Positions 1 to 7,017 of a DNA stretch of 11,100 bases are shown in pieces. A program made the translations under genes and the position numbers. The stretch lies in the NCBI GenBank assembly GCA_021151805.1, contig JAGKWN010000122.1, positions 1-11,100 on the forward strand, in the 5' to 3' direction. The notes under the pieces were generated by a model. That model was given only the letters and a program-made list of their open reading frames with translations. It searched no databases and had not been told where the DNA came from. The DNA comes from Cytophagaceae bacterium. GTDB lineage: Bacteria; Bacteroidota; Bacteroidia; Cytophagales; Cytophagaceae. Each line of letters starts with the position of its first letter. Position 1 is the first letter of the stretch.

Positions 1-2355
1 ACTCAGCGTTTTGCTGATCGATGAAGAGGTAAAATTATTCCAAAGAGTTTCAACTGTTCCATCTATAGTCGGTGCTGCACCGGTCTGGTACACCGGTTTG
101 GCTACCTGTACACTAACCGCTGAACTTGTGCCTGTCGCATTGGCTGCACTTGTTGCTTTTGCTGTGATTGTATAAGTACCTGCTGCGGCTGTGCTGATTG
201 TATAGGTATAAGGTGAAGTAGCATCGGTACCAAGTAATGTTGTGCCGTTATAAAAATCTACCTTGCTGATGGTACCGCTCGTGATCGTGGCCGTAGCACT
301 CACCGTGATATTATCGCCTTCCGTATACACCGCATTGTTGGTTGGGGCGGTTAGTGTTACAACGGGAACGGGTGCTGCTGTGCCGGATAAAAAGCGAATA
401 GTATTAATGCTGAAGATACCGCCCGCTCCAACCCATCTCAAATACACATCATGTTGACCAGATGCACTGAAGGTAGATGTTACATTACTCCATACATCAT
501 TGCCGCCTGTATTTGCAATGGCAATAGTTGATATTTTTGTTCCTGTACCGCCAATATTATCCAGCCAGACTTCAAGGCTTCCGGTACTGCTGGCAGAAGA
601 TGCATTCACTTCAATGCCTGTAGTAACTTTACTGCCAGAACCTAAGTCTACACCGGCTAACATCAGCCAATCCCCCGAAGTGCTGTTTGTTACTACCCTG
701 CCCGGTGTCCGGTTGGCAAATGTTACGCCATACCAGTTGTTTCTTCCTTCTACACGAATAGGAACAAAACCATACCGATAAGAAAACTGATCAAAGTCGG
801 CCGATGCAGCAGACGCATACAGACCAACGGAAGTACCAACCCATGCATTGTAATCTGCTTGTGATTTATCCATGTTAGACACATCTTTTGTACCAAGCTG
901 TGTCCATGCCAAACCATCTGCACTGTAATAACACGTAAGTATATGCAATGCGCGTTCAACACGCAACCAAACAGTTGTACCAATAGCGTTATTCACTTCA
1001 GTAGTTACTCCTTGAAAAGCCATGCCAATTTTTTTACCATTGTTATAGCCTGTATATAATGTAAAGGTTACATCATCCTTACCACTGGTCATTCTAATCC
1101 CAGCTTGTTGTCCGTTTGCAGTTGCATTCAAATCGACCTTTGTTGTTAACGAATAATATTTGCCTTTGTCTTTCTGCAACACATGTGTATAGCCAGTTCC
1201 CGGCTTTAAACGCATATAACCCGGGCGTTCGCTTAAACTATATTTAGAAGTAGCCGCATTTACCTTGCTTAAAAAATGCCAGTTCAAACTTAATGTTGTA
1301 GATTCAAAATAATCTGAACGTATAAATTCATAGTCAATATCGCTTGCAGGCAGATTCGGGCCTTGCACCGGATTCACACTTACCGGGATTCCTTTTGGTA
1401 CTCCATTAGCGTCCCATATTACCTGGTGTAAATGGCTTTGTCGCCCTTGTCCTTCCCAGCCGCCGTTATCATAGGCATGCGATAAACACCACCAGGTTCC
1501 ATCATCTAATTTTATGGGTTGTGTAATATGATTCGGTCCGGTAAAGCCACCAGACCCGGTAGATGTTTGCCAGAAATTTCCATGTCTTGTCCAGTCTGAT
1601 TCTACATTGGAAAGCTTTGCAGAACTCAATACATACTGTCCGCCTGTTACGTTACCTGCGACAAATATATAATAGCGTCCGTTGCGTTTGCACATTACCG
1701 GACCTTCGGCCCAGCTGTATGGATGTCCATTCGCGTTGATCCAGTTCATATTTAAAGCCTGACCGGAAGGTTGTCCGTCCATACCTAATTTCTGCAGACC
1801 ATTCAGGTCCTGTCCGTTTTTCAAAAGCATATAAGGTGTGCCATCATCATCCACAAAAATGGAATTGTCATATCCATACACACCGGTATTCGTATTCACC
1901 TTTACAGGTGCAGACCATGGACCGGCCATGTTTGTGGCATTACAGAAATATTGTCCGCCACCGGCGTTGTTAGAAAAGTATACCCAAAATTTATTATTGA
2001 ATTGTGCCAAGGCTCCTTGCCAGGTTCCACCGGAAGGTGTATCATTATTAGGAATGCTTGATGTTGGAGGAATTACACGTGCAATTACTTCCCAATGCAT
2101 TAAATCGGTTGAGTGTAAAATGGGTAAATAAGGCGTGAAGTGAAAATTAGAACCTGTAGAATAAAAATCTTTTCCTACCCGCATTAATGTTTGATCCGGG
2201 TGATCACCAGGTAATACCGGATTTACATATGTTTGTATACCGTTTATACCAGGTTGGTTAGAAATCTGGGCAAGGGTACTTGTTTTATAAAAAACAATCA
2301 GAACAAGGCAAAAAATCACCTTCGTTTTAATTCCTAAAGTCAATCGTTTTATCAT
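1..2355 (-). CDS. Secreted multimodular GH43 glycoside hydrolase (beta-xylosidase/arabinofuranosidase-like), 3' end off window
   Basis: An uninterrupted minus-strand frame of 785 codons starts at ATG 2355 and is still open at base 1. Residues 1-29 form a signal peptide (basic start, hydrophobic core, LA before Q30). Residues about 43-340 are a GH43 five-bladed propeller: D54 in NPVLPGDHPD is the expected general base, D163 in GYDNSIF the pKa-modulating Asp, and E217 in WAEGPV the general acid, so the active site looks intact. Residues about 343-530 resemble the concanavalin A-like domain that follows GH43 xylosidases. Residues 533-655 look like CBM6 (RVEGRNN at its start, a cluster of small residues, then VYLRWVG). 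Residues about 660-755 are a bacterial Ig-like domain (VVTLTAP ... VDFYNG ... SPYTYT). From about 760, APTIDGTVETLWN matches the start of a CBM9-type domain. A C-terminal type IX sorting domain is expected beyond the window. The likely role is extracellular hemicellulose degradation; the exact substrate cannot be fixed. It lies 94 bases downstream of the SprF-like gene on the same strand. Confidence 0.9.
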   Translation of the reverse strand, partial: MIKRLTLGIKTKVIFCLVLIVFYKTSTLAQISNQPGINGIQTYVNPVLPGDHPDQTLMRVGKDFYSTGSNFHFTPYLPILHSTDLMHWEVIARVIPPTSSIPNNDTPSGGTWQGALAQFNNKFWVYFSNNAGGGQYFCNATNMAGPWSAPVKVNTNTGVYGYDNSIFVDDDGTPYMLLKNGQDLNGLQKLGMDGQPSGQALNMNWINANGHPYSWAEGPVMCKRNGRYYIFVAGNVTGGQYVLSSAKLSNVESDWTRHGNFWQTSTGSGGFTGPNHITQPIKLDDGTWWCLSHAYDNGGWEGQGRQSHLHQVIWDANGVPKGIPVSVNPVQGPNLPASDIDYEFIRSDYFESTTLSLNWHFLSKVNAATSKYSLSERPGYMRLKPGTGYTHVLQKDKGKYYSLTTKVDLNATANGQQAGIRMTSGKDDVTFTLYTGYNNGKKIGMAFQGVTTEVNNAIGTTVWLRVERALHILTCYYSADGLAWTQLGTKDVSNMDKSQADYNAWVGTSVGLYASAASADFDQFSYRYGFVPIRVEGRNNWYGVTFANRTPGRVVTNSTSGDWLMLAGVDLGSGSKVTTGIEVNASSASSTGSLEVWLDNIGGTGTKISTIAIANTGGNDVWSNVTSTFSASGQHDVYLRWVGAGGIFSINTIRFLSGTAAPVPVVTLTAPTNNAVYTEGDNITVSATATITSGTISKVDFYNGTTLLGTDATSPYTYTISTAAAGTYTITAKATSAANATGTSSAVSVQVAKPVYQTGAAPTIDGTVETLWNNFTSSSISKTLS

Positions 2356-2396
2356 ACTGACCACCTATTGAGTTTAATTTGCGTTATTTCCTGAGA

Positions 2397-2426
2397 AAAT
2401 ATTACAGGCTACGCAGCTCCCCTCAA
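2397..2426 (-). promoter_or_regulatory. Candidate Bacteroidota promoter for the GH43 gene
   Basis: Reading the minus strand, TTG at 2426-2424 is followed after exactly 19 bases by TAATATTT at 2404-2397. The Bacteroidota housekeeping pattern is TTG-N19-TAnnTTTG. The spacing is perfect and the -7 box matches partly. It would start transcription near 2390, about 35 bases before the ATG at 2355. This suggests the hydrolase can be transcribed independently of the SprF-like gene upstream. It was found by eye only. Confidence 0.35.
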
Positions 2427-2449
2427 AAGGTCATCAGTTAAATCTAAAA

Positions 2450-3352
2450 TTATAATTGAAAAGTCATAAAAAGCTCTAATGTACTATTAGGGGTAGGTAA
2501 AGCAGCATTATAAATACTATAAGTAGTTATAATGGAGAGTTCAGATTCAAATATCCGAATATGTTGCACACCGAAGTTAAACGAAGTCTTTTTCAGAGTA
2601 AAATTATTTATTCCAATCAACACATACTCTGAAACATCACTCATGAAGCCGGCACTATATGAAAAATTATTCTGACCTGAATATTGAATTACACCAAACA
2701 GATTAACCCGGACTCTGGGCGCAAGCCTGAATCCCTGTGAAACATCAATGTTATATAGTCTATTCAACTTAAATGTTTGACTAACCGGCATTAAAACAGG
2801 AGAAAAAATCTGTTGGACTGCAAAACCGATTTTTGTTTTCTCTCTTACATAATGTATACCCAGCGAGCCATCCGGACCGAAGTCTGAGCCACCTGTCCCG
2901 CCCTGTGTAGTAAGAAAAGCATAATTGATGAAGCCCAACGACAGTCCTGCAGACAAGGCTGCTTTAGGACTTAGCTGCATATACCATGCATAGCGTAACT
3001 GCAGCCGGCTTCTGGAAATATATTGTCCGATTTTTGAATTCAGTGTTTGCAAACCAACAAAATGATAGGAATTTGAACGACCTGAATGAATTCTTTTGTC
3101 GACGTCCAGATAAAAACGGTTTACATATTTCACCAACCCCAATTCATCGATTGCATTTATACCTACCTTTAAGTTATAAGAAGTATCTGCTGCTGCAGGG
3201 TTTATTAAATAAGGATTGATAGCTGTTTGAGTAAAATCTTCAAACACAGTATTACTCAGCTGAGCCTGGCAATAAAAAGACTTACTTATGAATAAAAAAA
3301 CAATCCCGATGACAGGCATGATCCGCTTGCTTAATTTCAGGATTGAATACAT
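2450..3352 (-). CDS. PorP/SprF family type IX secretion-associated outer-membrane protein (module A)
   Basis: A 300-residue protein with an N-terminal signal peptide (K6, K9, R10, hydrophobic 12-27, cleavage near QAQ at 29-31). The family hallmark follows at residues 46-54: NPYLINPAA, preceded by FEDFTQTAI. The remainder has alternating, aromatic-rich strands typical of an outer-membrane beta barrel (LQLRYAWYMQL, SAGLSLGFINYAF, FGPDGSLGIHY) and ends in a hydrophobic strand (LELFMTFQL). In gliding Bacteroidota, PorP/SprF proteins act with the type IX translocon in export or surface attachment of type B CTD proteins such as SprB. This gene diverges from the sigma/anti-sigma/LRR operon with 104 bases between start codons, so its natural client is probably the LRR protein encoded there. 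The barrel is clearly related to the module B copy (shared LxYAxY..LS, SAGxxLGFxN, FxPDxSxG and QIF motifs). The start at 3352 is preferred because it supplies the basic n-region; M12 is possible but less good. Confidence 0.9.
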   Translation of the reverse strand: MYSILKLSKRIMPVIGIVFLFISKSFYCQAQLSNTVFEDFTQTAINPYLINPAAADTSYNLKVGINAIDELGLVKYVNRFYLDVDKRIHSGRSNSYHFVGLQTLNSKIGQYISRSRLQLRYAWYMQLSPKAALSAGLSLGFINYAFLTTQGGTGGSDFGPDGSLGIHYVREKTKIGFAVQQIFSPVLMPVSQTFKLNRLYNIDVSQGFRLAPRVRVNLFGVIQYSGQNNFSYSAGFMSDVSEYVLIGINNFTLKKTSFNFGVQHIRIFESELSIITTYSIYNAALPTPNSTLELFMTFQL

Positions 3353-3456
3353 CTATACGACTTATTGAAATGTTTAATATTTAAATTAAATTCGTTAAAT
3401 ATAATATTTTATATATTAACTGCTGACTTTTTTTAATGACTTGCGTAGATTGAGAA
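3353..3456. promoter_or_regulatory. Divergent SprF-like / sigma intergenic control region, module A
   Basis: Very AT-rich spacer of 104 bases between two divergent start codons. It holds the candidate sigma-operon promoter (3365-3394) and an imperfect inverted repeat, GTTAA at 3394-3398 facing TTAAC at 3416-3420, across the predicted start of transcription. A TATACGACTTATTG element lies at 3354-3367 next to the SprF-like start codon. No convincing separate promoter for the SprF-like gene was found. Confidence 0.5.
3365..3394 (+). promoter_or_regulatory. Candidate promoter of the module A sigma operon
   Basis: TTG at 3365-3367, a spacer of exactly 19 bases, then TAAATTCG at 3387-3394. This fits the Bacteroidota TTG-N19-TAnnTTTG promoter with one mismatch in the -7 box. 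It would give a leader of roughly 55 bases before ATG 3457. The module B sigma gene has a similarly placed candidate (-7 box ending 56 bases before its ATG, versus 62 here), which strengthens both. Confidence 0.5.
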
Positions 3457-4029
3457 ATGAAAGATAATTCCAAAATCATTATTCAGTGTATTCTTACAGG
3501 AAAAAATAATGAGGCGTTAGCATATTTATATAAAGATCCCCTCAGGAAAATTCGAAAATTCATTCTGATGAATTCTGGGACACTGGATGATGCAGACGAT
3601 GTCTTTCAGGACGCAGTCATTGTACTGTTTCAATACGTGCGAAACGGCAAATACAAGGAAGAATATGAACTTGATGCTTTTTTATTCAGAGTAGCAAAAA
3701 ACGCATGGATTGATATTGCCCGGAAAAAGCAAAAAATGATCAAGACATCCTTTACAGGATTTGATATTGGCGATGATCATGATCAGTTAAGAGATATAAT
3801 TAAAGACGAGCAGTTAACCCTATTTCAAACCCTATTTGATAAACTGGAAGACAACTGCAAAAAAATTCTTTCTTATGTGATCTTTGATAAAAAAAGCATG
3901 AAAGAAATTTCCACACTGATGGGGATGAAAGATGAGAAAGTAGCAAAGAATCAACACTACCGTTGCAAAAAGTATTTTACAAAACTAGTTTCTGAAAATA
4001 AAGAAACACTAAACCTACTACGGAATTGA
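3457..4029 (+). CDS. ECF-type RNA polymerase sigma factor (module A)
   Basis: A 190-residue sigma-70 family protein of ECF size with only regions 2 and 4. Region 2 spans about residues 18-95: ALAYLYK, then RKFILMNSGT, DDADDVFQDAV (the conserved acidic/FQDA helix) and FLFRVAKNAWID (the region 2.3/2.4 helix that meets the -10 DNA). Region 4 spans about 127-180: LEDNCKKILSYVIFDKKSMKEISTLMGMKDEKVAKNQHYRCKKYF in outline, a helix-turn-helix with the usual MKEIS...M start. It should redirect RNA polymerase to a dedicated promoter set and be held inactive by the anti-sigma factor encoded next to it. The stop codon overlaps the next start (TTGA at 4026-4029), indicating translational coupling. It is the same length as, and roughly half identical by eye in region 2 to, the module B sigma factor. 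Its regulon cannot be read from the window; the flanking SprF-like and hydrolase genes are candidates only. Confidence 0.92.
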   Translation: MKDNSKIIIQCILTGKNNEALAYLYKDPLRKIRKFILMNSGTLDDADDVFQDAVIVLFQYVRNGKYKEEYELDAFLFRVAKNAWIDIARKKQKMIKTSFTGFDIGDDHDQLRDIIKDEQLTLFQTLFDKLEDNCKKILSYVIFDKKSMKEISTLMGMKDEKVAKNQHYRCKKYFTKLVSENKETLNLLRN

Positions 4030-5153
4030 ACCTGCAAGACGAATTATTTGACCCGATTGAAAACTATCTCAATGGAGATATGCCGGAGGCGGAGCGTCTT
4101 GCTTTTGAAGAAAGGCTGGCTCAGGATAAAACATTGGCCGACCGGGTAACGGAAGTCCGCGCTGCCAATGACGCTATTTATTATGCTTCCCTGGCTGAAC
4201 TGAAAAATACAATTGGCAAGGACCTTAAAAATATTCAATATAAACCTCCGGTTAACTGGAAGAAAACAGGAACCATTACCCTTCTTTCATTGGCGTTGCT
4301 CTCTGGCATAACAACGTACTTTGTTTCAACCAAAGAAATTAACCTGACAGATCGTAAAGAAGAAGAGAATAAAATTACCACAACAGAAAATAGTACGGAA
4401 CAAAAAAATATATCTGCAGCATCAAAAGAAAAAATATCAAGTGAAGGAAATGTATCTGATCGATCCATTACAAAAGTTCCGGTTGATACACTTTTTAATA
4501 AGCAAGCAGACAATCAACAGTCAAATACAGCTGATATAGTAATAAGAAATACTACTTCTGAAAACAGAAATACAGTTCCGGAAAATAATACTAAGGCGAA
4601 TCAATCTGAATCAACAGATAAAAGAAATGAAACTATTAATGTAAATGAAGAAAAAAATCTTTGCAACAAATCGTTTAAAATAAACACAGACGCTTCGTGC
4701 AAGGAAAAAGAAACAGGAACCATATCCATTGTTTCAGATGGAGCTTATACATATACATTCCAGGTAGATATTCAAAGCAGCAAAGGATCGAAAGGAACAT
4801 TTTCAAATTTACCAGCTGGTACGCACGACATACTGGTTACCTATGGTAAAGAATGTACATATAAGACAAAAGCTGTTGTAGCAGAGAAATGGTGCGCCAT
4901 GAATACATCCTATAGCTTCAATCCGGATTACAGTGAAAAATGGAAACCGGTGTATGAACAAGGAGCATCCGGTACGATTCACATTTATGATAAATCGGGA
5001 AAAGAAATTTATAGTATGCCTTTTGGATCAGGAAATGAAGAATGGATTGGAAATGACAGACAAGGTTCATCCGTTGCGGTAGGGATATATATAGCGTTCA
5101 TCATTTATTCTGATGGGCGAAAAGAAAAAGTAGATTTAACAATTGTCAGATAA
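4026..5153 (+). CDS. Transmembrane anti-sigma factor with SprB-repeat-like and type B CTD-like C-terminal domains (module A)
   Basis: 375 residues from a TTG start that overlaps the sigma stop. The start is supported by alignment with the module B protein (MN.Q..L...I..YLNG). Residues 1-78 are cytosolic and helical, with IENYLNGDMPEAERLAFEE, the N-terminal pattern of Bacteroidota anti-sigma factors; no zinc-finger HxxxCxxC is present. Residues about 81-100 form one membrane span. Residues 101-210 are a hydrophilic Asn/Thr/Ser/Lys/Glu-rich linker that looks disordered. Residues 211-290 resemble a divergent SprB repeat, with cysteines at C213, C225, near 277 and at C290. Residues about 291-375 (YSFNPD ... 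GTIHIYDKSG ... EWIG ... VGIYIAF ... LTIVR) resemble the CHU_C/type B sorting domain but lack TPNGDG. Inferred role: it sequesters the sigma factor in the cytosol and senses type IX traffic or SprF-like occupancy outside the inner membrane. The order sigma, anti-sigma, CTD-bearing LRR protein supports this. An alternative is a generic surface or periplasmic sensor with a borrowed Ig-like fold. Confidence 0.82.
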   Translation: MNLQDELFDPIENYLNGDMPEAERLAFEERLAQDKTLADRVTEVRAANDAIYYASLAELKNTIGKDLKNIQYKPPVNWKKTGTITLLSLALLSGITTYFVSTKEINLTDRKEEENKITTTENSTEQKNISAASKEKISSEGNVSDRSITKVPVDTLFNKQADNQQSNTADIVIRNTTSENRNTVPENNTKANQSESTDKRNETINVNEEKNLCNKSFKINTDASCKEKETGTISIVSDGAYTYTFQVDIQSSKGSKGTFSNLPAGTHDILVTYGKECTYKTKAVVAEKWCAMNTSYSFNPDYSEKWKPVYEQGASGTIHIYDKSGKEIYSMPFGSGNEEWIGNDRQGSSVAVGIYIAFIIYSDGRKEKVDLTIVR

Positions 5154-5163
5154 TATCAACGAG

Positions 5164-6750
5164 ATGAAAATATTAATAACATCGATTTTTTTTCTTACTA
5201 TTTGCAGAGCATTTAGTCAAACGATTGCATTGCCTGATAATAATCTGACAAATAAATTAATGTCATCTTACCCCCAGGTAATGGCCGGTAACCTGCTGGA
5301 TATATCAAAAGCTGCTGCATTACAAAATTCGTTGGACCTACGGTTTGCCAACATTTCTGATGCAACGGGTATACAGTATTTCAAGAACATTACCACACTT
5401 GATTTAAGTAATAACAACCTTACTACCATTCCGGATATTTCTGCTACCACCGGACTGCTTAATTTTTATGCATCCAATAATCAATTAACATCACTACCAG
5501 ACTTATCCGGCATGCATTTAGTTGACTTTCAGATAGTGAATAATAAGTTATCGGTTTTTCCTGACTTATCAGGCTCGACAGGATTATTATCATTGTATTG
5601 CAGCGATAATAATATGACACAGTTTCCGCAGCTTTCAAAATTTCCGCAGCTGAAAAAGTTTGTTATGGGCAAAAATCCAATAAACGCATCGTTTATTGAT
5701 GTATCTGCGTGTACACATCTTTTAGAACTACACGTTCATAGAACAGGTATAGATACCATCGTCGGACTTGAAAAACTAACCAGCCTTACAACATTATATG
5801 CATGGAGCAACAACATAAGAAGCTTTAAAGGACTTGATCTGATAACAAGCCTTCAGCTGTGTTATATTTATGATAATCCTTTTAAAGATATACCTAATGT
5901 GCAAAACAAAACAGGACTCTCTATGCTGAATGTTTGTTCAGCATTACTCACGTTTGAAGATATACAACCTTTACTTAACAATATTCCGGGAACATTTATC
6001 TATTCACCGCAACGCGATATTCCATTTGCGGATATTAGTGCAAGAGCTGAAAATAATTATGCTCTCAGCTATCCTGTAGCATCTCCGCTCTCTACAAATA
6101 TATATGTATGGATAAAAAACGGAATCATTATAGATAGCTCTGCATCTGCTACCTATACATTTTCGCCCTTGAAAAACTCGGATGCAGGAACATATCAATT
6201 AAAAATTTATAATCCATTTATTCCTTCGCTGAAATTGAATACATCAAGCTTTACAATTTCCGTACTGCCTTGTCTGGAATTGGATATTCCGAATGTATTT
6301 GTCACCAGTAAGGATTGCAGCAAAGGGTATACAATTGACTTTTCACAAAATCAGATTGCAGGTGGAACAGCTCCTTTCCAATACCAGCTGTCAACAAATG
6401 CGTCAAGTAAATTAATCACCTACCCGATCGCAGAAAACATTGAAGCAGGTAATTATTTTCTGACTGTCATTGATGCTAAAAACTGCAGAGCTACCGACAA
6501 CTTTACATTAAGTAAGATTGACAACTGCGACCCCGTATTAACACCTAACGGAGACGGCATTACAGACACATATTATATTGAAAAAACCGGCAAGGTTTCT
6601 ATCTATGATTTAAAAAGAGATTTGGTCAATACCCTGCAGGCTCCTACTGTTTGGGATGGTACCGACCGCAACGGCAAACTGCTTGATGCGGGTTTGTATA
6701 TTCTGCTTATAGAAGGACAAGCACCGGTTTATTTAACAATCATCCGCTAA
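5164..6750 (+). CDS. Secreted leucine-rich-repeat protein with Ig-like, SprB-repeat and type B T9SS sorting domains (module A)
   Basis: 528 residues from ATG 5164; an upstream in-frame TTG at 5143 is rejected because it lies inside the anti-sigma gene and spoils the signal peptide. Residues 1-19 are a signal peptide (MKILITSIFFLTICRAFSQ). Residues about 68-275 hold roughly nine LRRs of about 22 residues (LDLSNNNLTTIPDIS type), closed by a TFEDIQPLL...YSPQ cap also seen in the module B protein. An Ig-like domain follows (about 290-368; YVWIKNGIIIDSS, SDAGTYQL). Residues 370-455 are an SprB-type repeat bounded by C370 and C455 (GGTAPFQYQLS, AGNYFLTVIDAKNC). Residues 457-528 are a CHU_C type B sorting domain: LTPNGDGITD at 459-468, VSIYD, VWDG, AGLYILL and the terminal TIIR. 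It should be exported by the type IX system with a PorP/SprF partner and act at the cell surface, perhaps in adhesion or ligand sensing. The gene begins 10 bases after the anti-sigma stop, so it belongs to the same operon. The ligand is unknown. Confidence 0.9.
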   Translation: MKILITSIFFLTICRAFSQTIALPDNNLTNKLMSSYPQVMAGNLLDISKAAALQNSLDLRFANISDATGIQYFKNITTLDLSNNNLTTIPDISATTGLLNFYASNNQLTSLPDLSGMHLVDFQIVNNKLSVFPDLSGSTGLLSLYCSDNNMTQFPQLSKFPQLKKFVMGKNPINASFIDVSACTHLLELHVHRTGIDTIVGLEKLTSLTTLYAWSNNIRSFKGLDLITSLQLCYIYDNPFKDIPNVQNKTGLSMLNVCSALLTFEDIQPLLNNIPGTFIYSPQRDIPFADISARAENNYALSYPVASPLSTNIYVWIKNGIIIDSSASATYTFSPLKNSDAGTYQLKIYNPFIPSLKLNTSSFTISVLPCLELDIPNVFVTSKDCSKGYTIDFSQNQIAGGTAPFQYQLSTNASSKLITYPIAENIEAGNYFLTVIDAKNCRATDNFTLSKIDNCDPVLTPNGDGITDTYYIEKTGKVSIYDLKRDLVNTLQAPTVWDGTDRNGKLLDAGLYILLIEGQAPVYLTIIR

Positions 6751-6900
6751 ACATTTCACTTACCTTTTGCTGTTATAAAAAAAACAGACTTCGAGACGCT
6801 TAAAAGCTGATTCAAGCACACTGCCTGCAAGCCGTTACTTTCCTTCTTTTTCTTACAAGGATCAAGAGTGACCACCCGAAATGTCCCAGTTTATGAAGAA

Positions 6901-6945
6901 TCTGTAAATTATATATTTATCACAGCTGTGTTAGTATTATACAGA
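6901..6945. repeat. Nested inverted repeat between convergent genes
   Basis: A perfect 10-base palindrome, CACAGCTGTG (6921-6930), sits almost centrally between the arms TCTGTA (6901-6906) and TACAGA (6940-6945). Both inverted repeats are exact. The intervening sequence is AT-rich. It could be a bidirectional terminator, a protein-binding site or a trace of the rearrangement; nothing in the sequence decides between these. Confidence 0.4.
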
Positions 6946-6996
6946 AAATACAAATCATGATTGATGCCATCAAAAAATTGATTTATATCTATTTTA

Positions 6997-7013
6997 TATT
7001 CTGCAACAGAATA
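6997..7013 (-). terminator. Hairpin just after the module B LRR stop codon
   Basis: TATTCTG (6997-7003) and CAGAATA (7007-7013) form a perfect 7-base-pair stem with a 3-base loop. It begins 4 bases beyond the stop codon (7020-7018) of the minus-strand LRR gene. It lacks a clear T-run on either side, so it may be a weak terminator or a 3'-end-stabilising hairpin rather than a strong intrinsic terminator. Confidence 0.35.
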
Positions 7014-7017
7014 AATA

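Larger units (their letters stand above)
6751..7017. other. Gene-free spacer between convergent LRR genes
   Basis: 267 bases between the tail-to-tail LRR genes with no plausible coding frame or RNA gene. It contains several inverted repeats: CACAGCTGTG at 6921-6930 nested inside TCTGTA (6901-6906) / TACAGA (6940-6945); TTGATG-C-CATCAA at 6961-6973; and a 7-base stem at 6997-7013. No T-tract-backed classical terminator is evident for the plus-strand LRR gene. This is also the axis of the mirror-image module arrangement. Confidence 0.6.

Noticed and set aside
263..2131. Short open frames on the plus strand (263-457, 500-781, 1838-2131) and an alternative minus frame (750-983).
   Set aside because: All lie within the continuous GH43 coding frame, which has signal peptide, catalytic residues and domain order. 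The shorter frames encode nothing recognisable.
4656..5153. Possibility that the anti-sigma C-termini arose by readthrough or misassembly with the LRR gene.
   Set aside because: Both copies have the same domain order with their own diverged sequences, intact frames and separate stop codons, so an assembly artefact is unlikely.
5143..5163. Upstream TTG start for LRR A, adding seven residues.
   Set aside because: It lies within the anti-sigma reading frame and puts acidic residues in front of the signal peptide. ATG 5164 gives a normal signal sequence starting MKIL.
6751..6830. Intrinsic terminator after LRR A (CTGTT ... AACAG around an A-run).
   Set aside because: The stem is only five pairs and the A-rich stretch falls in the loop, with no T-run after it on the plus strand.
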